Assembly: GCA_905203645.1 (NCBI GenBank)
Contig: CAJKWP010000025.1
Location: forward strand, 1-15,750
Direction of reading: 5' to 3'
Origin: an uncultured Christensenella sp.
GTDB taxonomy: Bacteria; Bacillota; Clostridia; Christensenellales; UBA1242
Length of the DNA: 15,750 bases
Within the stretch, counting starts at the first letter, position 1, and the number at the start of each line of letters is the position of its first letter. Below, one piece after another: positions 7,463-13,185 of this stretch. The position numbers and the translations under genes are program-made. Below the pieces are notes generated by a model that saw only the letters and a program-made list of their open reading frames with translations, searched no databases and was not told the DNA's origin.

Positions 7463-7466
7463 TACT
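7452..7466. promoter_or_regulatory. Candidate operator over the -35 of the 133-aa gene
   Basis: AGTATTG, centre T, CAATACT: a perfect 15-base palindrome containing the minus-strand -35. An 11-base part of it, TTGTCAATACT (7456-7466), recurs exactly at 7563-7573 on the other side of the same intergenic region. This is the arrangement expected for a small dimeric repressor such as the XRE protein encoded next door. Confidence 0.6.
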
Positions 7467-7562
7467 GCATATGCAAATTTTTGCAACGAAAACACACTGA
7501 ACAATATTAACATTTGAATTTTTGGCTTTGGTTATTTTTAAAAGATTTTGGCAAATAGTTTT

Positions 7563-7573
7563 TTGTCAATACT
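7563..7573. promoter_or_regulatory. Second copy of the operator half-site near the XRE promoter
   Basis: TTGTCAATACT is an exact 11-base repeat of 7456-7466, 107 bases away. Its left half is degenerate relative to the perfect palindrome, so it would be a weaker site. It lies just upstream of the candidate XRE promoter, consistent with autoregulation. Confidence 0.5.
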
Positions 7574-7601
7574 TTGTCTTTTGAACAAATTATGTTAAAC
7601 T
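7574..7601 (+). promoter_or_regulatory. Candidate promoter of the XRE gene
   Basis: TTGTCT at 7574-7579 and TAAACT at 7596-7601 are 16 bases apart, with the operator half-site immediately before. The elements are imperfect and other placements are possible. Confidence 0.35.
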
Positions 7602-7613
7602 TGCATTTGCAAG
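7600..7613. promoter_or_regulatory. Palindrome at the probable XRE transcription start
   Basis: CTTGCA, TT, TGCAAG: a perfect inverted repeat that begins at the end of the candidate -10. It may be another operator or simply reflect the high frequency of TTGCA words in this genome. Confidence 0.35.
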
Positions 7614-7663
7614 GCATATTGCGTTTATTTAGTCAAATATGTTTTGCAAACAAAGGAGAAAAA

Positions 7664-7876
7664 ATGGCAAAGACTTGCAAAATGGTCAGTATCGACTTGG
7701 AAAAGCTCAAAAATTTTATGGAACAAAACAATTATTCAAAAAACAAGGTTTGCAAAACTTTGAAAATCAGTATGCATACACTTCTTGATTGCTTGCAAAA
7801 CGGCCAAATCGGCTTTTTGAATGCGTGCAAACTTGCAAGATTTGTTGGGATAGAAGTATCTGACTTTGTACTTTGA
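7664..7876 (+). CDS. Small XRE-family (Cro/C1-type) helix-turn-helix regulator
   Basis: This 70-aa protein is little more than one helix-turn-helix domain. The start is the ATG at 7664 with AAAGGAG (7652-7658) five bases upstream; the open frame extends 30 codons further upstream without a supported start. After VSIDLEKLKNFMEQNN (helix 1), the segment SKNKVCKTLKISMHTLLDCLQNG (residues ~25-47) fits helices 2-3 of the Cro/C1 fold. NACKLARFVGIEVSDFVL then matches the last two helices, where such proteins typically read 'kiAkaLgvsldel'. It probably binds DNA as a dimer. The palindrome and half-site in the intergenic region with the divergent 133-aa gene are its likely targets (inference). The recognition helix region carries Cys and His where Ser/Gly and Ser/Thr are usual. 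The stop is TGA. Confidence 0.78.
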   Translation: MAKTCKMVSIDLEKLKNFMEQNNYSKNKVCKTLKISMHTLLDCLQNGQIGFLNACKLARFVGIEVSDFVL

Positions 7877-7927
7877 AATATTCCGAATTTGTTATACAAA
7901 ATATGAACAGTATTAAAGAAAAAATAC

Positions 7928-7957
7928 TTGCAAAATGTTTTTGCAATGTGATATAAT
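7928..7957 (+). promoter_or_regulatory. Promoter of rpsB-tsf
   Basis: -35 TTGCAA at 7928-7933, an 18-base spacer containing TGTGA just before the -10 (extended -10 type), and consensus TATAAT at 7952-7957. An inverted repeat, TTGCAAAA (7928-7935) with TTTTGCAA (7939-7946), covers the -35 and half the spacer. Confidence 0.75.
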
Positions 7958-8104
7958 CAATCTCGGTTTTGAAAAAACTGAAATAGCACCCAAGACCCGA
8001 TTCAATGGCGGTTGCCGAAATCTGGCAAAAAGTTTAGCATTTGCAAGAAGGTTGCTGTTGGAGCAAAGAAGGATTGGGGAAGATTAAAAACAAGGAGGAT
8101 AAAA
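7958..8104 (+). promoter_or_regulatory. Structured 5' leader of rpsB, candidate autoregulatory RNA
   Basis: About 140 nt separate the promoter from the rpsB start. Hairpins are visible: CGGTTTT (7964-7970) with AAAACTG (7974-7980), and TTGCC (8012-8016) with GGCAA (8024-8028). Possible further pairing occurs around 8040-8060. The leader is locally richer in G and C than its surroundings. Ribosomal protein S2 operons are feedback-controlled through leader RNA in some bacteria. I cannot match this leader to a described family, so the regulatory role is inferred. The leader is open in the rpsB frame from 8012, but AAGGAGG at 8092-8098 fixes the start at 8105. Confidence 0.45.
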
Positions 8105-9121
8105 ATGTCGGTTATTTCAATGAAACAATTTCTGGAAGCTGGTGTACATTTTGGACATCAAACAAGAAAGTGGAACCCTAAGATGAAACCTTATATTTTC
8201 ACTTCAAGAAACGATATCCATATCATCAATCTGGAAGAAACTACTGTTTTGGTGGACAAAGCGTATGCGTTTGTACGTGACATGGCTGCGTCTGGCAAAA
8301 GTGTACTTTTTGTAGGTACAAAAAAACAAGCTCAAGAAGCGGTAAAAGAAGAAGCTGAAAGATGCGGAATGTATTATGTTAATTCAAGATGGTTGGGCGG
8401 ATGCCTTACAAACTTCAAAACCATCAGAAAAAGAATTGACAGACTCAACAAATTGTGGCAAATGGAAAAGGTTGGTGAATTTGACTTGTTGCCAAAGAAA
8501 GAAGTTGCCCTTTTGAAAGCTGAAAGAGCAAAACTTGAAAACAATTTGGGCGGTATCAAGGAAATGCGCGAATTGCCAGGTGTAATTTTTGTTGTTGACC
8601 CAACAAAAGAACATATCTGCGTAAAAGAAGCAATCAACCTTCACATTCCAGTTGTTGCTTTGGTCGACACAAACTGCGATCCAACAGGTATCGATTATGT
8701 TATTCCTGGCAACGATGACGCTATAAGATCAGTAAAACTTATCGCAAGTGCAATTGCTGATGCAGTTATCGAAGCAAAAGAAGGCGTAAGTGCAGTTGTA
8801 AAACCAAAAGAAGAAGACGAAGAAGAAGTGGTTGACCTTAAAGCTGTTTTGTCCGAAGTAAAACCAAACATCGAACTTGCTGAATCTGCTGAAGAAGAAA
8901 AGAAAAACAGCAAAAAGAAAAAACCTGCAAAGAAACCTGCAAAGAAGGAAGAAGTAAAAGAAGAAAAATCTGAAGAAGCAAAAGCAGAAGAAAAAACTGA
9001 AGAAGCCGCTGAACCAGCAAAAGAAAAAAAGACAAGAAAAGCAAAGGTTGAAGAACCAGCTGAAGAACCTGTAAAAAAGACAACAAGAAAAAAAGCAGTT
9101 AAAACAGAGGAGGAAGCGTAA
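8105..9121 (+). CDS. rpsB: 30S ribosomal protein S2 with long charged C-terminal tail
   Basis: S2 binds late in assembly of the small ribosomal subunit. The ATG at 8105 has AAGGAGG six bases upstream. Residues 1-~227 are a standard S2: MKQFLEAGVHFGHQTRKWNP near the N-terminus, FVGTKKQAQEAV, the block YYVNSRWLGGCLTNFKTI, the coiled-coil insertion around LLPKKEVALLKAERAKLE, and LVDTNCDPTGIDYVIPGNDDA. Residues ~228-338 are a low-complexity tail made almost wholly of Lys, Glu, Ala and Pro (KKKKPAKKPAKKEE, EEPVKKTTRKKAVK). S2 is usually 230-260 aa, so about 80-100 residues are extra. There is no frameshift: the tail ends with TAA, two bases before tsf starts. The tsf ribosome-binding site lies inside the end of rpsB, so the two are cotranscribed and perhaps translationally coupled. 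Confidence 0.97.
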   Translation: MSVISMKQFLEAGVHFGHQTRKWNPKMKPYIFTSRNDIHIINLEETTVLVDKAYAFVRDMAASGKSVLFVGTKKQAQEAVKEEAERCGMYYVNSRWLGGCLTNFKTIRKRIDRLNKLWQMEKVGEFDLLPKKEVALLKAERAKLENNLGGIKEMRELPGVIFVVDPTKEHICVKEAINLHIPVVALVDTNCDPTGIDYVIPGNDDAIRSVKLIASAIADAVIEAKEGVSAVVKPKEEDEEEVVDLKAVLSEVKPNIELAESAEEEKKNSKKKKPAKKPAKKEEVKEEKSEEAKAEEKTEEAAEPAKEKKTRKAKVEEPAEEPVKKTTRKKAVKTEEEA

Positions 9122-9122
9122 T

Positions 9123-9773
9123 ATGTTTACTACCGCTGATATCACAAATTTGAGAGCTATGACCGGTGCTGGCATGATGGATTGCAAAAAAGCACTTACC
9201 GAAAGTGATGGGGACATGGACAAAGCTGTTACATGGCTCAGGGAAAAGGGAATGGCTGCTGCTGCAAAAAAAGCAGGAAGAATTGCTGCAGAAGGAACCG
9301 TCGCATCATACATTCATATGGGTGGAAAAATTGGTGTTTTGGTTGAAGTAAACTGCGAAACAGACTTTGTTGCAAAATCAGATGCTTTCCAAGCATTGGT
9401 AAAGGATATCGCTATGCATATTGCTGCCGCTAAACCAGAATATGTAACAAGCGCAGAAGTTCCAGCCGAAGTTTTGGAAAAAGAAAAAGAAATTTTGATT
9501 GCACAAGCAAAAAATGAAGGCAAGCCAGACAATATCATCGAAAGAATGGTTGAAGGTCGTATCAAAAAATATTACAAAGACGTATGTCTTATGGACCAAG
9601 ACTTTGTAAAAAATCCTGACCTTACTATCGCCGGACTTGTAAACGAAGCCGTATTGCAAATTGGTGAAAAAATTTCAGTTCGCAGATTTGTAAGATACGA
9701 AATGGGCGAAGGCTTGGAAAAACGTAACGACAACTTGGCTGAAGAAGTTGCAAAATTGCAAGGAAACAACTAA
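9123..9773 (+). CDS. tsf: Translation elongation factor Ts
   Basis: EF-Ts exchanges GDP for GTP on EF-Tu. The 216-aa length is typical of the short EF-Ts of Clostridia. Residues 1-50 form the UBA-like N-terminal domain (TNLRAMTGAGMMDCKKAL). The EF-Tu-contacting TDFV follows VNCE at residues 80-83, within the core subdomain. The C-terminal part contains DQDFVKNPDLTI and ISVRRFVRYEMGEG, as expected. The ATG at 9123 is preceded by AGAGGAGG (9106-9113) in the tail codons of rpsB; the spacing is nine bases and the intergenic gap one base. A strong terminator follows. The pyrH and frr genes that often follow tsf in Bacillota are absent here. Confidence 0.97.
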   Translation: MFTTADITNLRAMTGAGMMDCKKALTESDGDMDKAVTWLREKGMAAAAKKAGRIAAEGTVASYIHMGGKIGVLVEVNCETDFVAKSDAFQALVKDIAMHIAAAKPEYVTSAEVPAEVLEKEKEILIAQAKNEGKPDNIIERMVEGRIKKYYKDVCLMDQDFVKNPDLTIAGLVNEAVLQIGEKISVRRFVRYEMGEGLEKRNDNLAEEVAKLQGNN

Positions 9774-9801
9774 TTGTCAAATATATCCAAACAATTATAA
9801 A

Positions 9802-9828
9802 ACCGCAAAATACTTGCGGTCTTTTTTT
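9802..9828 (+). terminator. Intrinsic terminator of rpsB-tsf
   Basis: ACCGCAA (9802-9808) pairs with TTGCGGT (9814-9820) around the loop AATAC, followed by C and seven T residues. Confidence 0.93.
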
Positions 9829-9872
9829 GCAAAATTCAAGATTGTACAAGGTTTGCTTGGAATGTAATTTGT

Positions 9873-9901
9873 TTGCAAAATTGCGGTGGTGGTGATATAC
9901 T
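9873..9901 (+). promoter_or_regulatory. Promoter of the patatin-like gene
   Basis: -35 TTGCAA at 9873-9878, a 17-base spacer ending in TGGTGA, and -10 TATACT at 9896-9901. The leader would be about 32 nt, ending in the AAGGAG before the ATG at 9940. Confidence 0.65.
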
Positions 9902-9939
9902 TTGTCTATACAGTATATGTGCAAAATACAAGGAGAAAA

Positions 9940-11151
9940 ATGAAAAGAGCAATAACTTTGGCTGGCGGCGGAAGTCTTGGCAGTTATGAAATCGGTGCGG
10001 TTATGGCACTCAAAGAATTGGGTGTGGATTATCAAATCGTAACAGGCACGTCAATAGGTGCTTTGAATGGTGCGTTTGTTGTTATGGACGAACTTGAAAA
10101 GGCAAAACAAATGTGGTTTGATATTACTGCGGACAAGGTTATGCGTGACGGAATAAACATCAGCAAAAAACTTGTAAGTCAATTTGACCTGTCGCAACTC
10201 GGCGATATCAACAACTGGCTGAAAATTTATCTTAAAAGCGGTTTTTGTGCAGATATCACACCTTTCAAACAACTTATAAAAGAAAATGTAGACTTGCAAA
10301 AGATCAAACAATCACCAATAAAATTTGGTGCCGTATGTTCGACTTTTCCCACCTTGAAATGCGTAGATGTTGACATTAAAAGTGTTCCCGAAAACCAAAT
10401 GCTTGCATGGCTCCATGCATCAAGTGCTTGCACACCAGTGTTTCCAGTTGAAACTATCAATGGCAAAAAGTACGTAGACGGATTTTTCAACGATAACTTG
10501 CCAATAAGATTGGCATTTGCCTATGGTGCAGATGAAGTCGTTGCGATAGATATGCAACTTTTTTCACTCAAACCACAAAACAGTTTTTATCTTTCGCTTC
10601 CAAATGTAAAATACATTGCTCCATATATCGAAATGGGCAGTATGATGGACTTTTCTCAACCAGTTATTCAAAACAACTTTATTCTTGGATATTTGGATGC
10701 TTTCAAAGCGTACAAAAAGTATCGTGGTTATTGTTTTGCGTTTGAATACAACTTTGATTGCAGTGGTTTTTTGGCGGGGATGTTAAAGCATTTTTCAACC
10801 GATTCAAAATATGTTATAAAGGTTTTGCAAAAAGGCATTCGCACACCGATGGATGAAAAAGACTATTTTGTGCGTACGCTTGAAATTATCGCGGAAAAAC
10901 TGAAAATCAAGTCGTATTACAAAGTTTTTTCTGTTCAAGAATTTTGTGAAATGATTGCACAAAAAAAGAATGAACAATTACTTCCACAAAAGATGCAACT
11001 TGTTCAAAAACTCACCAATTTTGCAAGCAAGATTTTGGAAAGTGACACAAAGGAAGAAAGATTGTTTGCAAAATATCTGGAATATTTTGAAGCAAAGTAT
11101 TTGCAAACAGACCAAAACAAATCAAAATATTTGCAATCCAATCAAAATTGA
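9940..11151 (+). CDS. Patatin-like phospholipase / acyl hydrolase
   Basis: This 403-aa protein carries a patatin domain in residues ~1-210 and probably hydrolyses acyl esters of lipids with a Ser-Asp dyad. Visible motifs are the glycine-rich oxyanion loop AGGGSLGSYEIG (residues 8-19), the nucleophile elbow GTSIG with Ser38, and the dyad Asp180 in YVDGFFNDNLP. Two deviations from the usual patterns are that the Arg/Lys of GGGxRG is Leu, and DGG/DGA is DGF. The start is the ATG at 9940, with AAGGAG at 9930-9935; an upstream in-frame GTG at 9886 would overlap the promoter. No signal peptide is seen, so it is probably cytoplasmic or membrane-associated. Residues ~215-403 form an uncharacterised C-terminal region that is helical and charged toward its end, where YLQTDQNKSKYLQSNQN is a short imperfect repeat. 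It has its own promoter behind the tsf terminator. The stop is TGA. Confidence 0.9.
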   Translation: MKRAITLAGGGSLGSYEIGAVMALKELGVDYQIVTGTSIGALNGAFVVMDELEKAKQMWFDITADKVMRDGINISKKLVSQFDLSQLGDINNWLKIYLKSGFCADITPFKQLIKENVDLQKIKQSPIKFGAVCSTFPTLKCVDVDIKSVPENQMLAWLHASSACTPVFPVETINGKKYVDGFFNDNLPIRLAFAYGADEVVAIDMQLFSLKPQNSFYLSLPNVKYIAPYIEMGSMMDFSQPVIQNNFILGYLDAFKAYKKYRGYCFAFEYNFDCSGFLAGMLKHFSTDSKYVIKVLQKGIRTPMDEKDYFVRTLEIIAEKLKIKSYYKVFSVQEFCEMIAQKKNEQLLPQKMQLVQKLTNFASKILESDTKEERLFAKYLEYFEAKYLQTDQNKSKYLQSNQN

Positions 11152-11159
11152 TATATACT
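11131..11159 (+). promoter_or_regulatory. Candidate promoter of the alaS-like gene inside the patatin gene end
   Basis: -35 TTGCAA at 11131-11136, a 17-base spacer, and -10 TATACT at 11154-11159. These are the same hexamers and spacing as the patatin promoter. It overlaps the last codons of the patatin gene and would give a leader of about 22 nt. There is no T-box or other long leader. Confidence 0.55.
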
Positions 11160-11187
11160 TTCAAAGTAAACAAAAAAGGAATAAAAA

Positions 11188-13011
11188 ATGAACAAACTTA
11201 CAAGCAAGCAACTTCGCGAAACATGGATAAAATTTTATGAAGAACGCGGACACAAAAATATTGGCAGTGTGTCACTTATCGGTGACGGAAGCACGGGTGT
11301 AATGTTTAACGTTGCGGGTATGCAACCACTTATGCCTTATCTTTTGGGACAAAAACACAAAGACGGCACAAGACTTTGCAATGTGCAAGGTTGTGTGCGT
11401 ACGGTCGATATTGATTCTGTTGGTGACGAATCTCACTTTACTTTTTTTGAAATGATGGGCAACTGGAGTTTGGGCGATTACTTCAAAAAAGAAAAAACAG
11501 GGTGGACTTTTGATTTTTTGACAAAAGTTTTGGGCTTTGACAAAGACAAAATTTGTTGCAGTGTTTTTGCAGGTGACCAAAATGCACCAAGGGATGAAGA
11601 AACCGCAACATTTTTGAAACAAGTTGGCATAAAACCTGAAAATATTTTCTATTTGCCCAAAAGTGACAACTGGTGGGAACTTGAAGGAACAGTTGGCACT
11701 CCATGTGGACCAGACAACGAATGGTTTTATCCAAGGTACGACACTCCTTGCAGTGACAAGTGCGACATAACCTGTGAATGTGGAAGATGGGTTGAAATTG
11801 GCAATGATGTATATATGCAATACAAAAAACTTGAAGGTGGCAAATACACCGAACTTGAAAACAAAAACGTTGATACAGGTTTTGGTTTTGAAAGATTGCT
11901 GATGTATATAAACGGTTACACCGATGGATATATGATTGATATCTTTGCACCTGTTATAAAATATTTGCAAGAACAAACTGGACTTGATTACAAATCCGAC
12001 GAAAAAGCACGCAAGGCAATGCGTATTATTGCCGACCATATCAGGACATCGGTTATGCTCATCGGTGACCAAAACGGCATTGTTCCATCAAATATCGGTG
12101 CGGGTTACATTTTGCGCAGACTTTTAAGACGTGCAATAAGATACGCAAGGGCACTTGGTTTGGATTTTGCAAAACTTTGCGATGTAGCAAGTATATATAT
12201 TGACCATATCTACAACACCGCTTTTCCAAATTTGACTCAAAAAAGACAATATATTTTGGATGAAATAACAAAAGAAACTGTACGCTTTGGCAAAGCATTG
12301 GAAGACGGATTCAAGGAATTTGACAAAACTTTAAACGGCATTGAACGCAAAAATCAGTTTATGAAACAATCAAATCCAAATTATGTGGAAGAAAAAACTA
12401 TCAGTGGCAAATCAGCATTCAGACTTTATGACACATTTGGTTTCCCACTTGAAATGACACAGGAACTTGCAAGTGAAAAGGGCTTTGATGTTGACACCGA
12501 AGGATTTACGCAAGCGTTCAAGGAACATCAAGAAAAATCAAAACAACAGGGTGAGTTTAAAGGCGGACTTGCCGACCACAGCGAAAAAAGCACTCATTTG
12601 CACACCGCAACACATATCATGCTTGCTGGACTTAGAAAAATGTTTGGTGATGTTGTGCAAAAAGGCTCAAATATAACACCTGAAAGATTGCGTTTCGATT
12701 TCAACCTTGACCACAAAATGACACCAGAAGAAATCAAAAAACTTGAAGATTTTGTAAACGATGTGATTGCTCAAAAGATTGATGTTGTTATGGAAGAAAT
12801 GCCTATCGAAAAAGCAAAACAATCTGGCGCACTTGGCGTTTTTGACAACAAGTACGGCGAAATTGTAAAAGTTTACACAATCGGTAACATTTCAAAAGAA
12901 TTATGCGGTGGTCCACACGCAAAAAACACTGGCGAACTTGGAGTATTCAAAATTCAAAAAGAAGAAGCCAGCAGTGCGGGCATCCGTCGTATCAAAGCAA
13001 CATTAAATTAA
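11188..13011 (+). CDS. Short alanyl-tRNA synthetase-family protein lacking C-Ala
   Basis: This 607-aa class II synthetase of the AlaRS family would charge tRNA-Ala and hydrolyse mischarged tRNA. Motif 2 is seen in SHFTFFEMMGNWSLGDYF (82-99) and motif 3 in DTGFGFERL (229-237, usually DTGMGLERL). N302 in PSNIGAGYILRR and D415 in YDTFGFP sit where E. coli AlaRS has the residues that read the G3:U70 pair (alignment by eye). The editing domain has HTATH (H472, H476) and CGGPH (C573, H577; usually CGGTH). A cysteine cluster CX3CX3CXC at 188-198 replaces the usual segment after GPCGPC, which here reads PCGPD. Full-length AlaRS is ~870 aa; the oligomerisation/C-Ala part is missing. An immediate terminator and no remnant downstream show this is the natural end. 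AAAGGA lies seven bases before the ATG. I leave the symbol blank because a full-length alaS may exist elsewhere. Confidence 0.9.
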   Translation: MNKLTSKQLRETWIKFYEERGHKNIGSVSLIGDGSTGVMFNVAGMQPLMPYLLGQKHKDGTRLCNVQGCVRTVDIDSVGDESHFTFFEMMGNWSLGDYFKKEKTGWTFDFLTKVLGFDKDKICCSVFAGDQNAPRDEETATFLKQVGIKPENIFYLPKSDNWWELEGTVGTPCGPDNEWFYPRYDTPCSDKCDITCECGRWVEIGNDVYMQYKKLEGGKYTELENKNVDTGFGFERLLMYINGYTDGYMIDIFAPVIKYLQEQTGLDYKSDEKARKAMRIIADHIRTSVMLIGDQNGIVPSNIGAGYILRRLLRRAIRYARALGLDFAKLCDVASIYIDHIYNTAFPNLTQKRQYILDEITKETVRFGKALEDGFKEFDKTLNGIERKNQFMKQSNPNYVEEKTISGKSAFRLYDTFGFPLEMTQELASEKGFDVDTEGFTQAFKEHQEKSKQQGEFKGGLADHSEKSTHLHTATHIMLAGLRKMFGDVVQKGSNITPERLRFDFNLDHKMTPEEIKKLEDFVNDVIAQKIDVVMEEMPIEKAKQSGALGVFDNKYGEIVKVYTIGNISKELCGGPHAKNTGELGVFKIQKEEASSAGIRRIKATLN

Positions 13012-13033
13012 GTCTGCTCATGCAGGCTTTTTT
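13010..13033 (+). terminator. Intrinsic terminator of the alaS-like gene
   Basis: AAGTCTGC (13010-13017) pairs with GCAGGCTT (13022-13029), one T-G wobble included, around the loop TCAT; six T residues follow the stem core. It overlaps the stop codon. Confidence 0.9.
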
Positions 13034-13131
13034 GATGTAAAAAAGCAAAAAATAGTGCTAAAATACAAAAAATGTGCAAATATTATACAATATATGATAT
13101 AAAATTTGATTTTTGGTTTTTTTTAGTATAT

Positions 13132-13137
13132 TATAAT
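13132..13137 (+). promoter_or_regulatory. -10 element of the GLUG protein gene
   Basis: A consensus TATAAT lies 48 bases before the ATG. No good -35 stands at 16-18 bases; the best match, TTGATT at 13106-13111, is 20 bases away. The position after the preceding terminator makes a promoter here likely, although its exact form is uncertain. Confidence 0.45.
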
Positions 13138-13185
13138 AGTAACGTTGTATTATTATTGTTTGACTTTAAAAAAAGGAGAGTAAAA

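Noticed and set aside
7001..7510. Open frame of 169 codons on the plus strand
   Set aside because: It lies opposite the 133-aa minus-strand gene, which has a consensus promoter and AGGAGG. The plus frame has neither, and its product is a Cys/Phe-rich mixture typical of an antisense shadow.
8729..9313. Open frame of 194 codons on the minus strand
   Set aside because: It is the reverse of the low-complexity rpsB tail and the tsf start, giving long Phe/Leu runs with no ribosome-binding site.
11152..11187. T-box riboswitch for the alaS-like gene
   Set aside because: Only 36 bases separate it from the patatin gene, far too few for a T-box leader.
11272..12072. Open frame of 266 codons on the minus strand
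   Set aside because: Antisense to the highly conserved alaS-like gene, with no promoter or ribosome-binding site. The length comes from a TTT/CAA-biased codon pattern on the coding strand.
12900..13060. Short alaS as a frameshift-truncated full-length gene
   Set aside because: The frame ends at a TAA embedded in a strong terminator, and no DHHA1/C-Ala-like sequence is found in the following bases in any frame.
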